Positions 36,436 through 45,600 of a stretch of DNA of 64,000 bases are shown here, one piece after another. This DNA is from Microvirga ossetica (GTDB lineage: Bacteria > Pseudomonadota > Alphaproteobacteria > Rhizobiales > Beijerinckiaceae): the NCBI RefSeq assembly GCF_002741015.1, contig NZ_CP016616.1, forward strand, positions 169,501 through 233,500, in the 5' to 3' direction. Numbering within the stretch: position 1 is the stretch's first letter; the number at the start of each line of letters is the position of its first letter. The position numbers and the translations under genes are program-made. The notes beneath the pieces are model-generated. The model was not told where the DNA came from. It did no database searches and saw only the letters and a list, made by a program, of their open reading frames with translations.

Positions 36436-38079
36436 TCAGGACGTCAGGCGGCTCGGCTTGAGTTCGCCGCTCTGTTCGAGCAGCGAATGACCGGTCGAGG
36501 CGATGTGAGCCTCGATGCGCTTGAGATCGCGCACGATGTCGAGCTGGAGCGTGCTGGTGTCCCCGGCCGCCCGGCCCAACCGCAACTGGTCGAGATGCTT
36601 CTGGGTGACCGCGCGTTCGAGATCGCGGAATCGCTCTTTCTCGGAGACGAGCCTGCGGGCGGAGCCGATGTCCTGGAACATGAGCACGGAAGCCGCAAGC
36701 TGCAGGTGCTCCAGGAGCTTCCCGTGCATACCGGTGATGTCGTCCAGACTGTCCTTCGGCAGGCGCAGGTGATTCTTGATGCGCTTGGCGGCGAGCTCCA
36801 TCAGGTTCTTGTCGATGATGTCGCCCACGTGCTCCAGGTTGATGGCGAAGGCGAGAATGTCCGACAGGCGCTTGGCCTCGCCCTCGCTCAGGGCCTCATG
36901 GTTGATGGAGCTCAGATAGCGGCGGATCGCGCTGAAGAGCCGGTCCAGCACGTCGTCCGTGCGGCTGACCTGATCGACCCGGCCGATATCGCCCTGCCGG
37001 AAGAGATCCTGTGAGCTGCGGAGCATGGAATCGACCGTGTCGACCATGCGCAGGACCTCGCGGGCGGCATTCGACAGGGCGACGGACGGTGTATCGAGCG
37101 CGTCCTTGTCGAGATATTGCGGCATGCCGGGATCCGACGCCCGGAGTCTCTCGGGGAAGAGCTTGAGCAGCAGCTCCGCGATCCATGGCAGCGGCAGGAT
37201 GAAGATGGCCGCGACCGCGACATTGAACAGCGTATGGAAATTCGCCGCCAGACGGGCCGGGTTCGGATCGAAGACCGACATCGCCGACAGGATCGGGTCG
37301 ATCAGCGGCAGGGCTACGAGGCAGCCCAGGACCCGCATGGCGAGATTGCCGAACGGCACCCGAAGTTTGACGGGATCGCCGCTGGTGCCCTCAAGCAGCG
37401 GATTAAGGGAGCTGCCTAGATTGGCGCCGAGCACCATCACCATCGCCGAATGGGCGTCGATCACGCCGGCCGTCGCCAGGGACATGATGAACAGCATCGC
37501 GGCGACGCTCGAATGGGCAAGCCACGCAAAGGCCGCCGACAGAAGAACGAGAATGAGCGGATCCGGAGCGATCACCGCGAGAAGGTCCTTGAGAACCTTC
37601 GACGATTCGATCGGACGAACCGTCTCGCCGAGGAGATGCAGCGAGAGCAGCATCAGCCCCAGGCCGATGGTCACGCGCCCGAGGTCCTTGACGCGGCTTG
37701 TCTTGCCTCTGCGGTAGGCGATGAAGCCGCCGAAGACCAGGGCCGGAAAGATCAGGGAGACGTCGAAGGACAGGACCTGCACGATCAGCGTCGTACCCAC
37801 ATTCGCGCCGAGCATGACGGCCAGGGCCGGCACCATGTCGACAGCACCGCCCGCGGTGAAGGATGACACCATCAGTGCCGTGGCGGTGCTGCTCTGCAGG
37901 ACCGTCGTAACGCCGACGCCGGCGAGGAAGGCCTGAAGGCGCGTTCTGAGCGCCGTTCCGAGGATCCAGCGCAGATCGCTGCCGAACGCGCGTTGAACCC
38001 CACTGTTGACCATGGTGATTCCCCACAGAAGCAGGGCGATTTCACCGAGAAGATGGATCAGGACGGAGGTCGCGGACAT
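36436..38079 (-). CDS. Na/Pi cotransporter family protein with PhoU-like tail
   Basis: Inner-membrane protein of 547 residues. The N-terminal half is a Na/Pi cotransporter domain with two inverted copies of the QSST motif region: TTVLQSSTATALMVSSFTAGG near residue 60 and LAHSSVAAMLFIMSLATAG near 185. The C-terminal half (from about 340) is a soluble, helical PhoU-like domain with LSDILAFAINLEHVGDIIDKN. This is the YjbB/NptA layout; Escherichia coli YjbB exports phosphate. The direction of transport here is not known. Confidence 0.9.
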   Translation of the reverse strand: MSATSVLIHLLGEIALLLWGITMVNSGVQRAFGSDLRWILGTALRTRLQAFLAGVGVTTVLQSSTATALMVSSFTAGGAVDMVPALAVMLGANVGTTLIVQVLSFDVSLIFPALVFGGFIAYRRGKTSRVKDLGRVTIGLGLMLLSLHLLGETVRPIESSKVLKDLLAVIAPDPLILVLLSAAFAWLAHSSVAAMLFIMSLATAGVIDAHSAMVMVLGANLGSSLNPLLEGTSGDPVKLRVPFGNLAMRVLGCLVALPLIDPILSAMSVFDPNPARLAANFHTLFNVAVAAIFILPLPWIAELLLKLFPERLRASDPGMPQYLDKDALDTPSVALSNAAREVLRMVDTVDSMLRSSQDLFRQGDIGRVDQVSRTDDVLDRLFSAIRRYLSSINHEALSEGEAKRLSDILAFAINLEHVGDIIDKNLMELAAKRIKNHLRLPKDSLDDITGMHGKLLEHLQLAASVLMFQDIGSARRLVSEKERFRDLERAVTQKHLDQLRLGRAAGDTSTLQLDIVRDLKRIEAHIASTGHSLLEQSGELKPSRLTS

Positions 38080-38452
38080 TCAATCCTCGGGACTCAATAC
38101 AATTGCACAATCCTCTTGCTTACCGGCCAATGGGCGGGACGGCAATAAGGGTTGCCGGCTAATAACGGCCATGTGCTGGAATAATCTGCGCAAAATGCCC
38201 GGATTCATGCATGGATCGAGGCGCCGGAGGGGACTTTCCGCAGCGGTAGAAAGCGATCTTCGACGCGCCGCTCGCAAGCTTGGCTTAATCCATAGGAATT
38301 CACTGCCAACTCCAAAGCTCGCAGAGATTTCGCTTGGAGCGATTTGGCTACTCCTTACGCATGCCGCCATCCCCATAAGGTCGTCTGCTCTTTTCCGCGG
38401 CGAGCCGGTACCCATGAAGTCTCCGGCTAAGTTCTAAGGCAGTTCTGCGTTG
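38080..38452. other. Intergenic region, no gene seen
   Basis: Divergent promoter region between the Na/Pi transporter gene and the alpha-CTD-like protein gene. Short open frames on both strands lack ribosome sites and domain character. A-rich tracts at 38080-38110 may mark the transporter promoter; nothing else was identified. Confidence 0.5.
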
Positions 38453-38830
38453 ATGGAAAATATCTCACTGGTAAGTGTGCGAGGACGTGAGATGGGTTTG
38501 GACGATCCATTTCCAATCGAGAAATGCTCCGGACGGGTCCGGGGGGCAATCTTGACGGAATTTCATGGGCGCTGCCCGACCATCCGGGAAGTGGCGAGCA
38601 TTTCCGATGCGCAGTGGCTGACCGTTCCCAATATCGGCCCGACGACCTTGGAGGAGCTGCGCAGCATGGCCACTCCCGTCCCTGACGGTGAGGTGCCATC
38701 GCCTGCAACAGGCATACCGGATGGAGAACTGCTCTCGAGACTGAACCGCCTGCAGCGCGAGCTGAACATTCTCGTCGGCGAAATCCGGGCGAGATTCACC
38801 TCAGGCGGCTCCAGTCGAAGTCAGCGATAG
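38453..38830 (+). CDS. Small protein with an RNA polymerase alpha-CTD-like helix-hairpin-helix domain
   Basis: Protein of 125 residues from the ATG at 38453 (an ATG at 38492 with GAGG seven bases upstream is a serious alternative). The stretch TIREVASISDAQWLTVPNIG and the following helix TTLEELRSM follow the pattern of the C-terminal domain of RNA polymerase alpha (compare its LVQKTEAELLRTPNFG then KSLNEIK), with the upstream helix VRGAILTEF in the place of the DNA-contacting helix. The rest of alpha is absent. The C-terminal part (LLSRLNRLQRELNILVGEIRARF) is an amphipathic helix that could form a coiled coil. A role in DNA binding or promoter recognition is inferred from this likeness only; no close family was recognised. 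Confidence 0.62.
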   Translation: MENISLVSVRGREMGLDDPFPIEKCSGRVRGAILTEFHGRCPTIREVASISDAQWLTVPNIGPTTLEELRSMATPVPDGEVPSPATGIPDGELLSRLNRLQRELNILVGEIRARFTSGGSSRSQR

Positions 38831-38850
38831 GTTCGGAGGCCGGCGAGCGG

Positions 38851-39903
38851 TCAGATCGCGAAAGGAAGAACGGCGCGCGTTCCGGAATGGCGCCGGTCGA
38901 ATTCGATGGCGGACTGCAGATTGGACGCCATGGCCTTCACGATCTTCGTGCCAAGTCCGCTCCCCTGCACTTCCCCGGTGCCGTTCCACCCGATCCCGTC
39001 ATCCTCGACCACCAGCGCCGCCTTCGTTCCATCTGACGACAGCGCAACGCGAATCTCGCCGCTCGCGCCCGGGGGATAGGCATACTTGAACGCGTTCGTG
39101 ACGAGCTCGGTCACGATGACTCCGACGGAAACCGCCCTGTCGGTCGGGATCGAAATGGGTTCCGCCACGAGCGTGATGGTGTGCTCGCGCCCGGCGGCGC
39201 GCATCGCGCCTTCCAGTTCCTCGACGAGTCCCTCGAGGTAGGTGTCCATCTCGACGAAACGCACATCGTTCGACGTATAGAGGCGGCGATGGATCTGCGA
39301 GATCGCCGTGATGCGGCTCTGTGTTTCCGTCAAAGTATCCCTGGCAACGGTATCGCTGCCGAGTGCCCGCTGCTGCATGGCGACGAGGGAGGCGACGAGC
39401 TGCAGGCTGTTGGCGACGCGGTGGTTGACCTCGCGGAGCAGCATCTCCGCCCGCTCGCGCGCCTCGCGCATCTCCCGCTCCGCGGCCTCTTTCTCCCGGC
39501 GCAGCCGCTCGGCCGCAAGGGCCTGCTCGGCCGCCGAGCGGAGAAGGTCGAGAAAGACCCCGCCGACATCCTTGATCACATAGTCGACGGCTCCCGCCTT
39601 GAGAGCCGCGACGGCGATCCGCCCTTCATCGGCCCCGGTGACGTAGATGACGGGCGGCGGGTCGGTGAGAGTCCTGATTTCGGCAAGAACCTCCAGGCCC
39701 TCCTTGCCAGGCATGAAGTGATCGAGTGCGACGATCTCGAAGCGCCCTTCGACAAGCCGGCTGAGTCCTTCGTCCCCGCTCAGGGCGTGGCTGACGTGAA
39801 AGCCGTGGCGCGACAGCGTGCGTTCGACGAGGCGGCCCAAGCCGGGATCGTCGTCGATATACAGAAGTCGGATCGATGGGCTCTCAGCGGCGCCTTGGCT
39901 CAT
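38851..39903 (-). CDS. Hybrid receiver-histidine kinase (HisKA_2/HWE type)
   Basis: Cytoplasmic protein of 350 residues. An N-terminal receiver domain has the acidic cluster IDDD, phospho-acceptor D61 (VALDHFMPG) and K at IKD near 111. A coiled-coil linker (130-155) leads to a HisKA_2 dimerisation domain with H161 in [16 protein letters not shown], then an HATPase domain ([22 protein letters not shown]). It is therefore a kinase whose activity is set by its own receiver rather than a sensor. Its start overlaps the stop of the upstream receiver gene by four bases; together with the PAS kinase it forms a three-gene cassette. Confidence 0.92.
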   Translation of the reverse strand: MSQGAAESPSIRLLYIDDDPGLGRLVERTLSRHGFHVSHALSGDEGLSRLVEGRFEIVALDHFMPGKEGLEVLAEIRTLTDPPPVIYVTGADEGRIAVAALKAGAVDYVIKDVGGVFLDLLRSAAEQALAAERLRREKEAAEREMREARERAEMLLREVNHRVANSLQLVASLVAMQQRALGSDTVARDTLTETQSRITAISQIHRRLYTSNDVRFVEMDTYLEGLVEELEGAMRAAGREHTITLVAEPISIPTDRAVSVGVIVTELVTNAFKYAYPPGASGEIRVALSSDGTKAALVVEDDGIGWNGTGEVQGSGLGTKIVKAMASNLQSAIEFDRRHSGTRAVLPFAI

Positions 39904-40331
39904 AGGGTTTCGGGAACCTGGATGACAGAGAGGAACAGTCCCAGCTGCCGGATGGCCTGGGAAAAGGATTCATATTCGACGGGCTTGGTGATGTAGACGT
40001 TGGCGCCCAGATCGTAGCACCGCTGAACCTCGCGCTGATCGTCTGTCGTTGTCAGCACCACGACCGGAGCCCGCTTCAGCTTCTCGTCGCCCTTCAACTT
40101 GGCGAGGATCTCGACGCCGTTCATATCCGGTAGGTTGAGGTCAAGCAGAACCAGGAAAGGTCCTGCATTGCGCACCTCGTCGCTGAACAGGTGCTCGATG
40201 GCGCCGGTGCCGCTGGCGAAAGTACGGATCTCGTTGCAGACGCCCGCGCGACGGATATTCTTCTCGATCAGGCGCGCGTGTCCCTCGTCGTCCTCGACCA
40301 TGATGATGGTGACAGGGTGCTGCTGGGGCAT
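39900..40331 (-). CDS. Stand-alone response regulator (Rcp1-like receiver)
   Basis: Single receiver domain of 143 residues with no output domain. Acidic pair E13-D14-D15 (VEDDEGH), phospho-acceptor D64 ([11 protein letters not shown]), and the conserved Lys in [11 protein letters not shown] are all present. The NLPDMNG and KPVEYESF wording matches the Rcp1 group, usually paired with PAS or phytochrome kinases. It overlaps the PAS kinase stop by one base and the hybrid kinase start by four, so it probably shuttles phosphate between them. Confidence 0.92.
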   Translation of the reverse strand: MPQQHPVTIIMVEDDEGHARLIEKNIRRAGVCNEIRTFASGTGAIEHLFSDEVRNAGPFLVLLDLNLPDMNGVEILAKLKGDEKLKRAPVVVLTTTDDQREVQRCYDLGANVYITKPVEYESFSQAIRQLGLFLSVIQVPETL

Positions 40332-42451
40332 CAGGCGGCTTCCGAACTCATGCTGGCATATTTTGGCAGGACGACCGTGAAGGTCGAGCCCTCCCCCAGC
40401 CGGGACGATACGGAGATCGTCCCGCCGAGCCTTCGCACAAGGGCGCGCACATGTGCAAGCCCGATGCCTTCGCCCTGCTGATCCTGGACGCCGGAGCGTC
40501 GGAAAAGATCGAAGACCCGCTCGAAATCCTTGGGATCGATCCCGCGGCCGTTATCCTCGATTTCATAAGCGACATTGGCTCCGAGATCGCGTCCCCGGAT
40601 CGCGATGCGCCCGGAACGGGAGGGATCCACGTATTTGACCGCATTGTCGATCAGGTTTCCGAAGATCTGCTCGATTGCCAGACGGTCGCCGGTCAGGTCT
40701 GGCACCGGCTCGATGGTCAGCTCCGCGCCCCGCTCCTGGAGCTGATGTGCGACGCTCTGGCGCTGAGCCTCGAGCAGCTGCCTCATCCCGATCAACTCGG
40801 GCGCCAGGACTCGCCTTCCCTCGCGTGAGAGCTTGAGGATCGCGTTGATCAGCTTGTCCATCTTCACGGTCGAGGACCGGATGAACCCGATGGCCTCGGG
40901 AAGATCGGCTTCCACGGCCGTGCGGGTTTCCGCAGAGACCAGATTCGAATCCGTGTCCAGAACCTTGCGATAGAACTGCTCGATCACCGCCTGAGCGCTT
41001 TCAAGCTCGCTCGTGAAACCCATGACGTTGACGAGCGGCGCGCGCAGGTCGTGGCTCACGATATAGGCGAAACGCTGGATCTCGTCGTTCGCCGCATCGA
41101 GCTCCGCGACCCGCTCCGCCAGGATCGACGCGAGCCGGCCGGTCTCGGCCTCGTTCCGAAGCGCCTGCTCGCGGCTCTCGCGAAGTTCGTCCTGCGCCTG
41201 TTTCAGCGCGTGGATATCGGTGCAGCTGCCGTACCAGCGCGTGATCCGGCTTTGTTCATCGCGAACCGGCTGCGCCCGCCCGAGCACCCAGCGATATTCG
41301 CCCGAGCGATGACGCAGCCGGTACTCGATATGATACGGCTCTCCCGTCGCCAGGCTGTGGCGCCAGATCTTCCAGGCGCGCGGCTGATCCTCCGGATGGA
41401 ACATGCCGTTCCAGGCCTCGCCCTCCGTGGACCCATCCGGCACGCCGGTGAATTCGTACCAGCGTTGGTTGTAGTAGTCGTGATAGCCGTCCGGCTGCGT
41501 CGCCCAGATCATCTGGTCGATGGAATTGGCGATGACGCGGAAGCGCTCTTCACTCTCGCGCAGGGCTTCCTCGGTGCGCTTCTGCTCCGTGACGTCGTGG
41601 CCTTGGACGAAGATGCCGGACACCTGTCCGCTCGGGTCGAAGATCGGTTGATAGACGAAGTCCAGGAAGCGCTCATCCTGACCGCCGCCAGCATCCTGCT
41701 CGAGCACGACGCGGATGCTTCGCCCGACGAAGGGTTGGCCGCTGCGATAGACGCGATTGAGCAGATCGAGGAAGCCCTGCTCGACCACCTCCGGCAGCGC
41801 TTCCCGGACCGGTTTGCCGATGACGTTCTCGCGGCCGACCACCTGGAGATAGGCCGCATTCGCCATGGTGAAGACATGGTCCGGCCCGCTGAGGGCGGCC
41901 ATGAAGCCCGGCGCCTGCTCGAACAATCCCCGCAGATGCTGCCGTTCCTCGCTCAGAGCCTCGTTGGCCTCCTGCACGGCCTGCGCCCGGCGAAACATGT
42001 CCGTCTCGATCAGGGCGGAACGTCCGTAGGACAGTGCGGAGCTCTTCGCCAGGTTCCGCAATCGGTGCAGTTCCGTCACGTCCACCGTGTGCTGCAGGAT
42101 GAAGGTCAGCTCGCCCGCGTGGTTGAAAAGCGGCGTATGTGTCGCGCTCCAGTAGCGTTCCTCGAATCCCCGCCCGTTCGGCAAAGGAATGGCATACTCG
42201 ATCAATGGCAGGTGATCCGCCGCCTTCTCGCGGACGACCTTCTCAAGGGAGCCGCGCAGCTGACGGTAGCTCGTCGAATCCGGATCGCTCGGAAAGGCGT
42301 CGAATATGTTCCGCCCGATCAGGTCCTCGCGTTCCCGCATCGTGACCTGGAGATAGGCGTCGTTCATACCGACGATGGTGAGCGAAAGATCGAGCAGGAC
42401 ATAGGGGTTGGGCGATGCGCTGAACAGCGCTTCGAAATTGATCGTCTTCAA
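40331..42451 (-). CDS. Sensor histidine kinase with three PAS domains
   Basis: Protein of 706 residues without transmembrane segments. Three PAS domains are visible: about residues 5-125 (PNPYVLLDLSLTIVGMNDAYL), 170-290 (FEQAPGFMAALSGPDHVFTMANAAYL) and 300-415 (DQMIWATQPDGYHDYYNQRWYEFTG, with a PAC tail). A coiled coil leads to HisKA with the phospho-accepting His near 467 (IVSHDLRAPLVNVMG), then HATPase (IEDNGRGIDPKDFERVFDLF and GIGLAHVRALV). It is likely the cytoplasmic input of the cassette. No Cys characteristic of LOV domains was seen, so the signal is unknown. Confidence 0.93.
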   Translation of the reverse strand: MKTINFEALFSASPNPYVLLDLSLTIVGMNDAYLQVTMREREDLIGRNIFDAFPSDPDSTSYRQLRGSLEKVVREKAADHLPLIEYAIPLPNGRGFEERYWSATHTPLFNHAGELTFILQHTVDVTELHRLRNLAKSSALSYGRSALIETDMFRRAQAVQEANEALSEERQHLRGLFEQAPGFMAALSGPDHVFTMANAAYLQVVGRENVIGKPVREALPEVVEQGFLDLLNRVYRSGQPFVGRSIRVVLEQDAGGGQDERFLDFVYQPIFDPSGQVSGIFVQGHDVTEQKRTEEALRESEERFRVIANSIDQMIWATQPDGYHDYYNQRWYEFTGVPDGSTEGEAWNGMFHPEDQPRAWKIWRHSLATGEPYHIEYRLRHRSGEYRWVLGRAQPVRDEQSRITRWYGSCTDIHALKQAQDELRESREQALRNEAETGRLASILAERVAELDAANDEIQRFAYIVSHDLRAPLVNVMGFTSELESAQAVIEQFYRKVLDTDSNLVSAETRTAVEADLPEAIGFIRSSTVKMDKLINAILKLSREGRRVLAPELIGMRQLLEAQRQSVAHQLQERGAELTIEPVPDLTGDRLAIEQIFGNLIDNAVKYVDPSRSGRIAIRGRDLGANVAYEIEDNGRGIDPKDFERVFDLFRRSGVQDQQGEGIGLAHVRALVRRLGGTISVSSRLGEGSTFTVVLPKYASMSSEAA

Positions 42452-42634
42452 GCGTTCAAGCTGGGCAGCAGCCCGCCCCCTAGGTTGGTGCCGAACAGAG
42501 CGTGTCGATATTTAGGCAGCTTTCGGTCGAGCGCCATAGGATGCACCCGATACGTCCCGACCTGTGACCGGAGAGACACGTTTCGTTCCGAGGCGCCGCT
42601 TGGAAAGCCGCTGGATCGCAGAAGGAATGGGCGA

Positions 42635-43807
42635 TCATCGCTCGTATGTGATGCGCATCCTGGACGCTGCCTGCCGGGCCAGCTCGCGCGCTTCTTCGAC
42701 CGTGTCGCCCGAAGCCAACGCTACGCCCATGCGCCGGTGCTTGCGGGTCGTCGGCTTGCCGAAAATACGCACCTCGACTTCGCCCTCCTCGGAACCCAGG
42801 GCAAGCGCCTCCTTCAGGCCGTCGATGGTGAAGCGCTCGGCCTCCCGGTCGGCCAGGATCACGGCGGAGGCGGTCGGGCCATGCAGCCGGACCTGCGGGA
42901 TCGGCAGTCCGAGGATCGCGCGGGCGTGGAGATCGAACTCGGAGAGGTTCTGGGACAGGAGCGTGACGAGGCCCGTATCGTGCGGACGCGGGGACAGCTC
43001 GGAAAAGATCACCTCGTCCTTGGTGACGAAGAACTCGACGCCGAAGATCCCGTAGCCGCCGAGATCGTCGACCACCTTCCGGGCCATGTCCTTGGCGTCG
43101 TCGAGCAGTTTCTCCGTCATCGGCGTCGGCTGCCACGATTCCTGGTAATCTCCGCGCTCCTGCCGGTGCCCGATGGGCTCGCAGAACGATACCCCCTCGC
43201 GGGAGCGGATCGTCAGCAGGGTAATCTCGTATTCGAAGGCGATGAACTCCTCGACGATCACCTTCTTGCGGTCGCCGCGCATGTTCGCCACCGCATCGTT
43301 CCAGGCCTGCTCCAGCTCACCGGCCCTGCGAACGGTGCTCTGCCCCTTGCCCGAAGAGGACATGACCGGCTTGATGACGCAGGGCAGACCCGTATGCCCG
43401 GCCCCCGCCCTCACCTCCTCCAGACTTTCCGCATAGCGATATTTGGAGGTGCGCAGGCCGAGTTCGGTTGCAGCCAGCTCCCGGATCCGGTCGCGGTTCA
43501 TGGTGAGCGAGGCGGCGCGGGCGGAGGGTACGACGGTAAAGCCCTTGTCCTCGAATTCCTGAAGCACCTCGGTGCGGATCGCCTCGATCTCCGGCACGAT
43601 GAAATCGGGCTTGTGCTTCTCGATCGCTGCCCGGAGCGCGTCCGGATCGAGCATGGAGAAGACTTCGGCCTCGTCCGCCACCTGCATCGCCGGCGCATTC
43701 GCATAGCTGTCGCACGCCACCACATGGCAGCCGTAGCGCTTGGCCGAGATCACGAACTCCTTGCCGAGTTCGCCGGAGCCGAGGAGGAGGAGTCTGGCTG
43801 TGAACAC
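42635..43807 (-). CDS. purT: Formate-dependent phosphoribosylglycinamide formyltransferase PurT
   Basis: ATP-grasp enzyme of 390 residues that formylates GAR using formate and ATP in purine synthesis. The N-terminal LLLLGSGELGKEFVISAKRYG, VMSSSGKGQST (P-loop lid), and the metal-binding VIFSELSPRPHDTGLVTL are diagnostic. GTG at 43807 is chosen, with GAAAGG eight bases upstream; the frame continues 29 codons further. It stands alone, and the formate-independent enzyme PurN may exist elsewhere. Confidence 0.95.
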   Translation of the reverse strand: MFTARLLLLGSGELGKEFVISAKRYGCHVVACDSYANAPAMQVADEAEVFSMLDPDALRAAIEKHKPDFIVPEIEAIRTEVLQEFEDKGFTVVPSARAASLTMNRDRIRELAATELGLRTSKYRYAESLEEVRAGAGHTGLPCVIKPVMSSSGKGQSTVRRAGELEQAWNDAVANMRGDRKKVIVEEFIAFEYEITLLTIRSREGVSFCEPIGHRQERGDYQESWQPTPMTEKLLDDAKDMARKVVDDLGGYGIFGVEFFVTKDEVIFSELSPRPHDTGLVTLLSQNLSEFDLHARAILGLPIPQVRLHGPTASAVILADREAERFTIDGLKEALALGSEEGEVEVRIFGKPTTRKHRRMGVALASGDTVEEARELARQAASRMRITYER

Positions 43808-44150
43808 GGGCGTGCCTTTCGTCTGTTTCGTCGGCTGGGAGGGGCTTGCGCCGATCCTCCATGGCAAATCGAGATGACGGGGTCGAGTCCTCACGCTTTC
43901 AACGCAGCTGGCTTATGCACATCACGGTGCACAGAGCCCATGCATTTGCCCATAAATCGGGCGCTTTATGCAGAGATTATCGGCTCACCCGCCTTTTTAG
44001 CATAGGGCGTGGATCCGGCGTTCTCCCGCTGCGTTCTTGAGCATCGGCACTGCCGGCTGCCGCGCTTGCACTGGACGCAGCCCTGCCGTCTCAATCGCGC
44101 ATTACGCATTCGGAAGTTCAATGGGTTAAGGGGTTTATAGGAGAAGCCCG
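43808..44150. other. Divergent intergenic region upstream of purT
   Basis: No gene seen. It should contain promoters for purT (-) and the small protein at 44151 (+). An AAGGGGTTTATAGGAGAAG stretch just before 44151 supplies the ribosome site of that gene. No riboswitch-like structure or PurR-like operator was recognised. Confidence 0.45.
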
Positions 44151-44462
44151 ATGCTACCGAAGAAGAAAACATCTGAGAACCATGGCCGGCGCGTCACGAG
44201 GATCGAACCGCCCGTCCTTGAGGAAGCCGTTGCAGCGGCTCAGGGTCTGACGGACGACATCGAGAGCCAGATCGAAATTGCCTCGCAGCTCATGGGCATG
44301 TCGCAAGACGACGTGCGGCCGGTCGTCCTGAAGGCCTCGCCCCTGGCGCCGATCCGCCGGCCCGTGCGTCTGCCCGAGCGTTTTTCCATGCATGAGCGCA
44401 GCGAAGGTCCCAAGGTCGTGGTCGTGGAGCGCAGGCGCCCTCGCCTCGTCATGCCGCGCTAA
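44151..44462 (+). CDS. Small basic protein, hypothetical
   Basis: Protein of 103 residues with a basic N-terminus (MLPKKKTSENHGRR), a middle acidic helix (EEAVAAAQGLTDDIESQIEIASQLMGMSQDDVRP) and a basic C-terminus (VVVERRRPRLVMPR). AGGAG lies eight bases before the ATG, and codon use matches neighbouring core genes, so it is very likely real. No family or function was recognised. A perfect hairpin follows 18 bases after the stop. Confidence 0.65.
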   Translation: MLPKKKTSENHGRRVTRIEPPVLEEAVAAAQGLTDDIESQIEIASQLMGMSQDDVRPVVLKASPLAPIRRPVRLPERFSMHERSEGPKVVVVERRRPRLVMPR

Positions 44463-44480
44463 GCCTGTTACTCTGTTGTC

Positions 44481-44521
44481 CAGCCGAAGGCGCCGGCCGC
44501 ATCGGCCGGCGCCTTCGGCTG
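44481..44521. terminator. Perfect 18-bp hairpin
   Basis: CAGCCGAAGGCGCCGGCC (44481-44498) and GGCCGGCGCCTTCGGCTG (44504-44521) pair completely around GCATC. No T-run follows, so it is a terminator-like or intrinsic pause structure rather than a classical terminator. It ends 33 bases before the DMT start codon. Confidence 0.7.
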
Positions 44522-44553
44522 TGAGCGCGCCCCTCCCGCGGAATCTCCCGAAG

Positions 44554-45474
44554 ATGGCCAAAGGTATCGTCCTTGCTTTTCTCGCCTTTGCCGTCTTCGC
44601 CTGGGGCGACGCGGTGGTGAAGGAGATCGGCTATGGCCTCGATCCGTTCGAGGTGACGTTCTTCGGCTATCTCATCCCCTTCCTGCTCTCGCCCGTCTTC
44701 ATGAAGCCGGGCGACCGGCTGATCGATATCGTGCGCTGGAACAGGCCCTGGCTCATGGGGCTCAGGGTGTTCCTGATCGCCGCGACGACGCCGCTCAGCG
44801 TGATCGCATTCCGCAACCTGCCCTTCGCCGAGGCCTTCGCGCTGCTCTTCCTCATGCCGAGCCTCGTGACGATCCTCTCGATCTTCATCCTGAAGGAGCA
44901 CGTTCGCTGGCGGCGCGGCCTCGCCGTCTGCGCGGCTTTCATCGGCGTGCTGATCATCGTCCGGCCCGGATTCAAGGAATTATTGCCCGGACACATCGCC
45001 GCCCTGGCTGCAGCCCTCTGCGCCGCCGGCGGCGTGATCACCGGCCGGCTGATCGGCCAGTCCGAGAAGCGCTTCACCCTGATCGGAACCGTCTTCCTCG
45101 CGACCACGCTCCTGGCCGGAATCCTGATGATTACCGGCTTCGCCTGGCCGACGGGACATCAATGGCTTCTGCTCTTCGCCTTCGCCGCGACCGCCTTCGT
45201 GGCGCAGGCGCTGTTCGTCGTGGCGACGATGTATGCCCCCGCCGACCGGCTCGGAGCGGCGCAATACAGCCAGATCCTCTGGGCTCTGGCGATCGGTGCG
45301 CTCTTTTTCGACGAATGGCCCGATGCCCTGGCCCTGCTCGGCATCTTCATCGTCGTGGCCGCCGGCCTGTTCATCTTCGCCCGCGAGCAGACGCTCAAGC
45401 GGGGCCATTCTCCGGCGAATGCGGCGGCCGAACCGGCCCCGGCGGAAACTGCGGCCAGTCCCGGCCTGCACTGA
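44554..45474 (+). CDS. DMT family transporter (EamA)
   Basis: Inner-membrane protein of 306 residues with ten helices in two EamA repeats, the usual layout for drug/metabolite exporters. Features include the first helix FLAFAVFAWGDAVVKEIG, the repeat-end IFILKEHVRWRRGLAVCAAFIGVLIIVRPG, and its weaker second-half copy FFDEWPDALALLGIFIVVAAGLFIF. The ATG at 44554 is preferred to an upstream in-frame ATG at 44392, which would include the hairpin. The substrate is unknown. It lies 126 bases before the polyketide synthase operon in the same direction, so export of that product is conceivable but unproven. Confidence 0.88.
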   Translation: MAKGIVLAFLAFAVFAWGDAVVKEIGYGLDPFEVTFFGYLIPFLLSPVFMKPGDRLIDIVRWNRPWLMGLRVFLIAATTPLSVIAFRNLPFAEAFALLFLMPSLVTILSIFILKEHVRWRRGLAVCAAFIGVLIIVRPGFKELLPGHIAALAAALCAAGGVITGRLIGQSEKRFTLIGTVFLATTLLAGILMITGFAWPTGHQWLLLFAFAATAFVAQALFVVATMYAPADRLGAAQYSQILWALAIGALFFDEWPDALALLGIFIVVAAGLFIFAREQTLKRGHSPANAAAEPAPAETAASPGLH

Positions 45475-45600
45475 CACCCATCCAGGGTGCGACTTCTGCG
45501 CCTGCCTTCGTTTCCCCGCCATGCCTGCCGCCCTATCTCCCAGGGCCCAGGGTCCCGAGCGCTCGATATCCGGGCAGGGCCGAGGTTGACAGGGTGTTCC

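Noticed and set aside
41051..44005. Very long + strand open frame (984 codons) opposite the PAS kinase and purT
   Set aside because: It is antisense to two clear genes, crosses their intergenic gap, has no domain and a composition rich in Arg, Gly and His typical of the reverse strand of high-GC genes.
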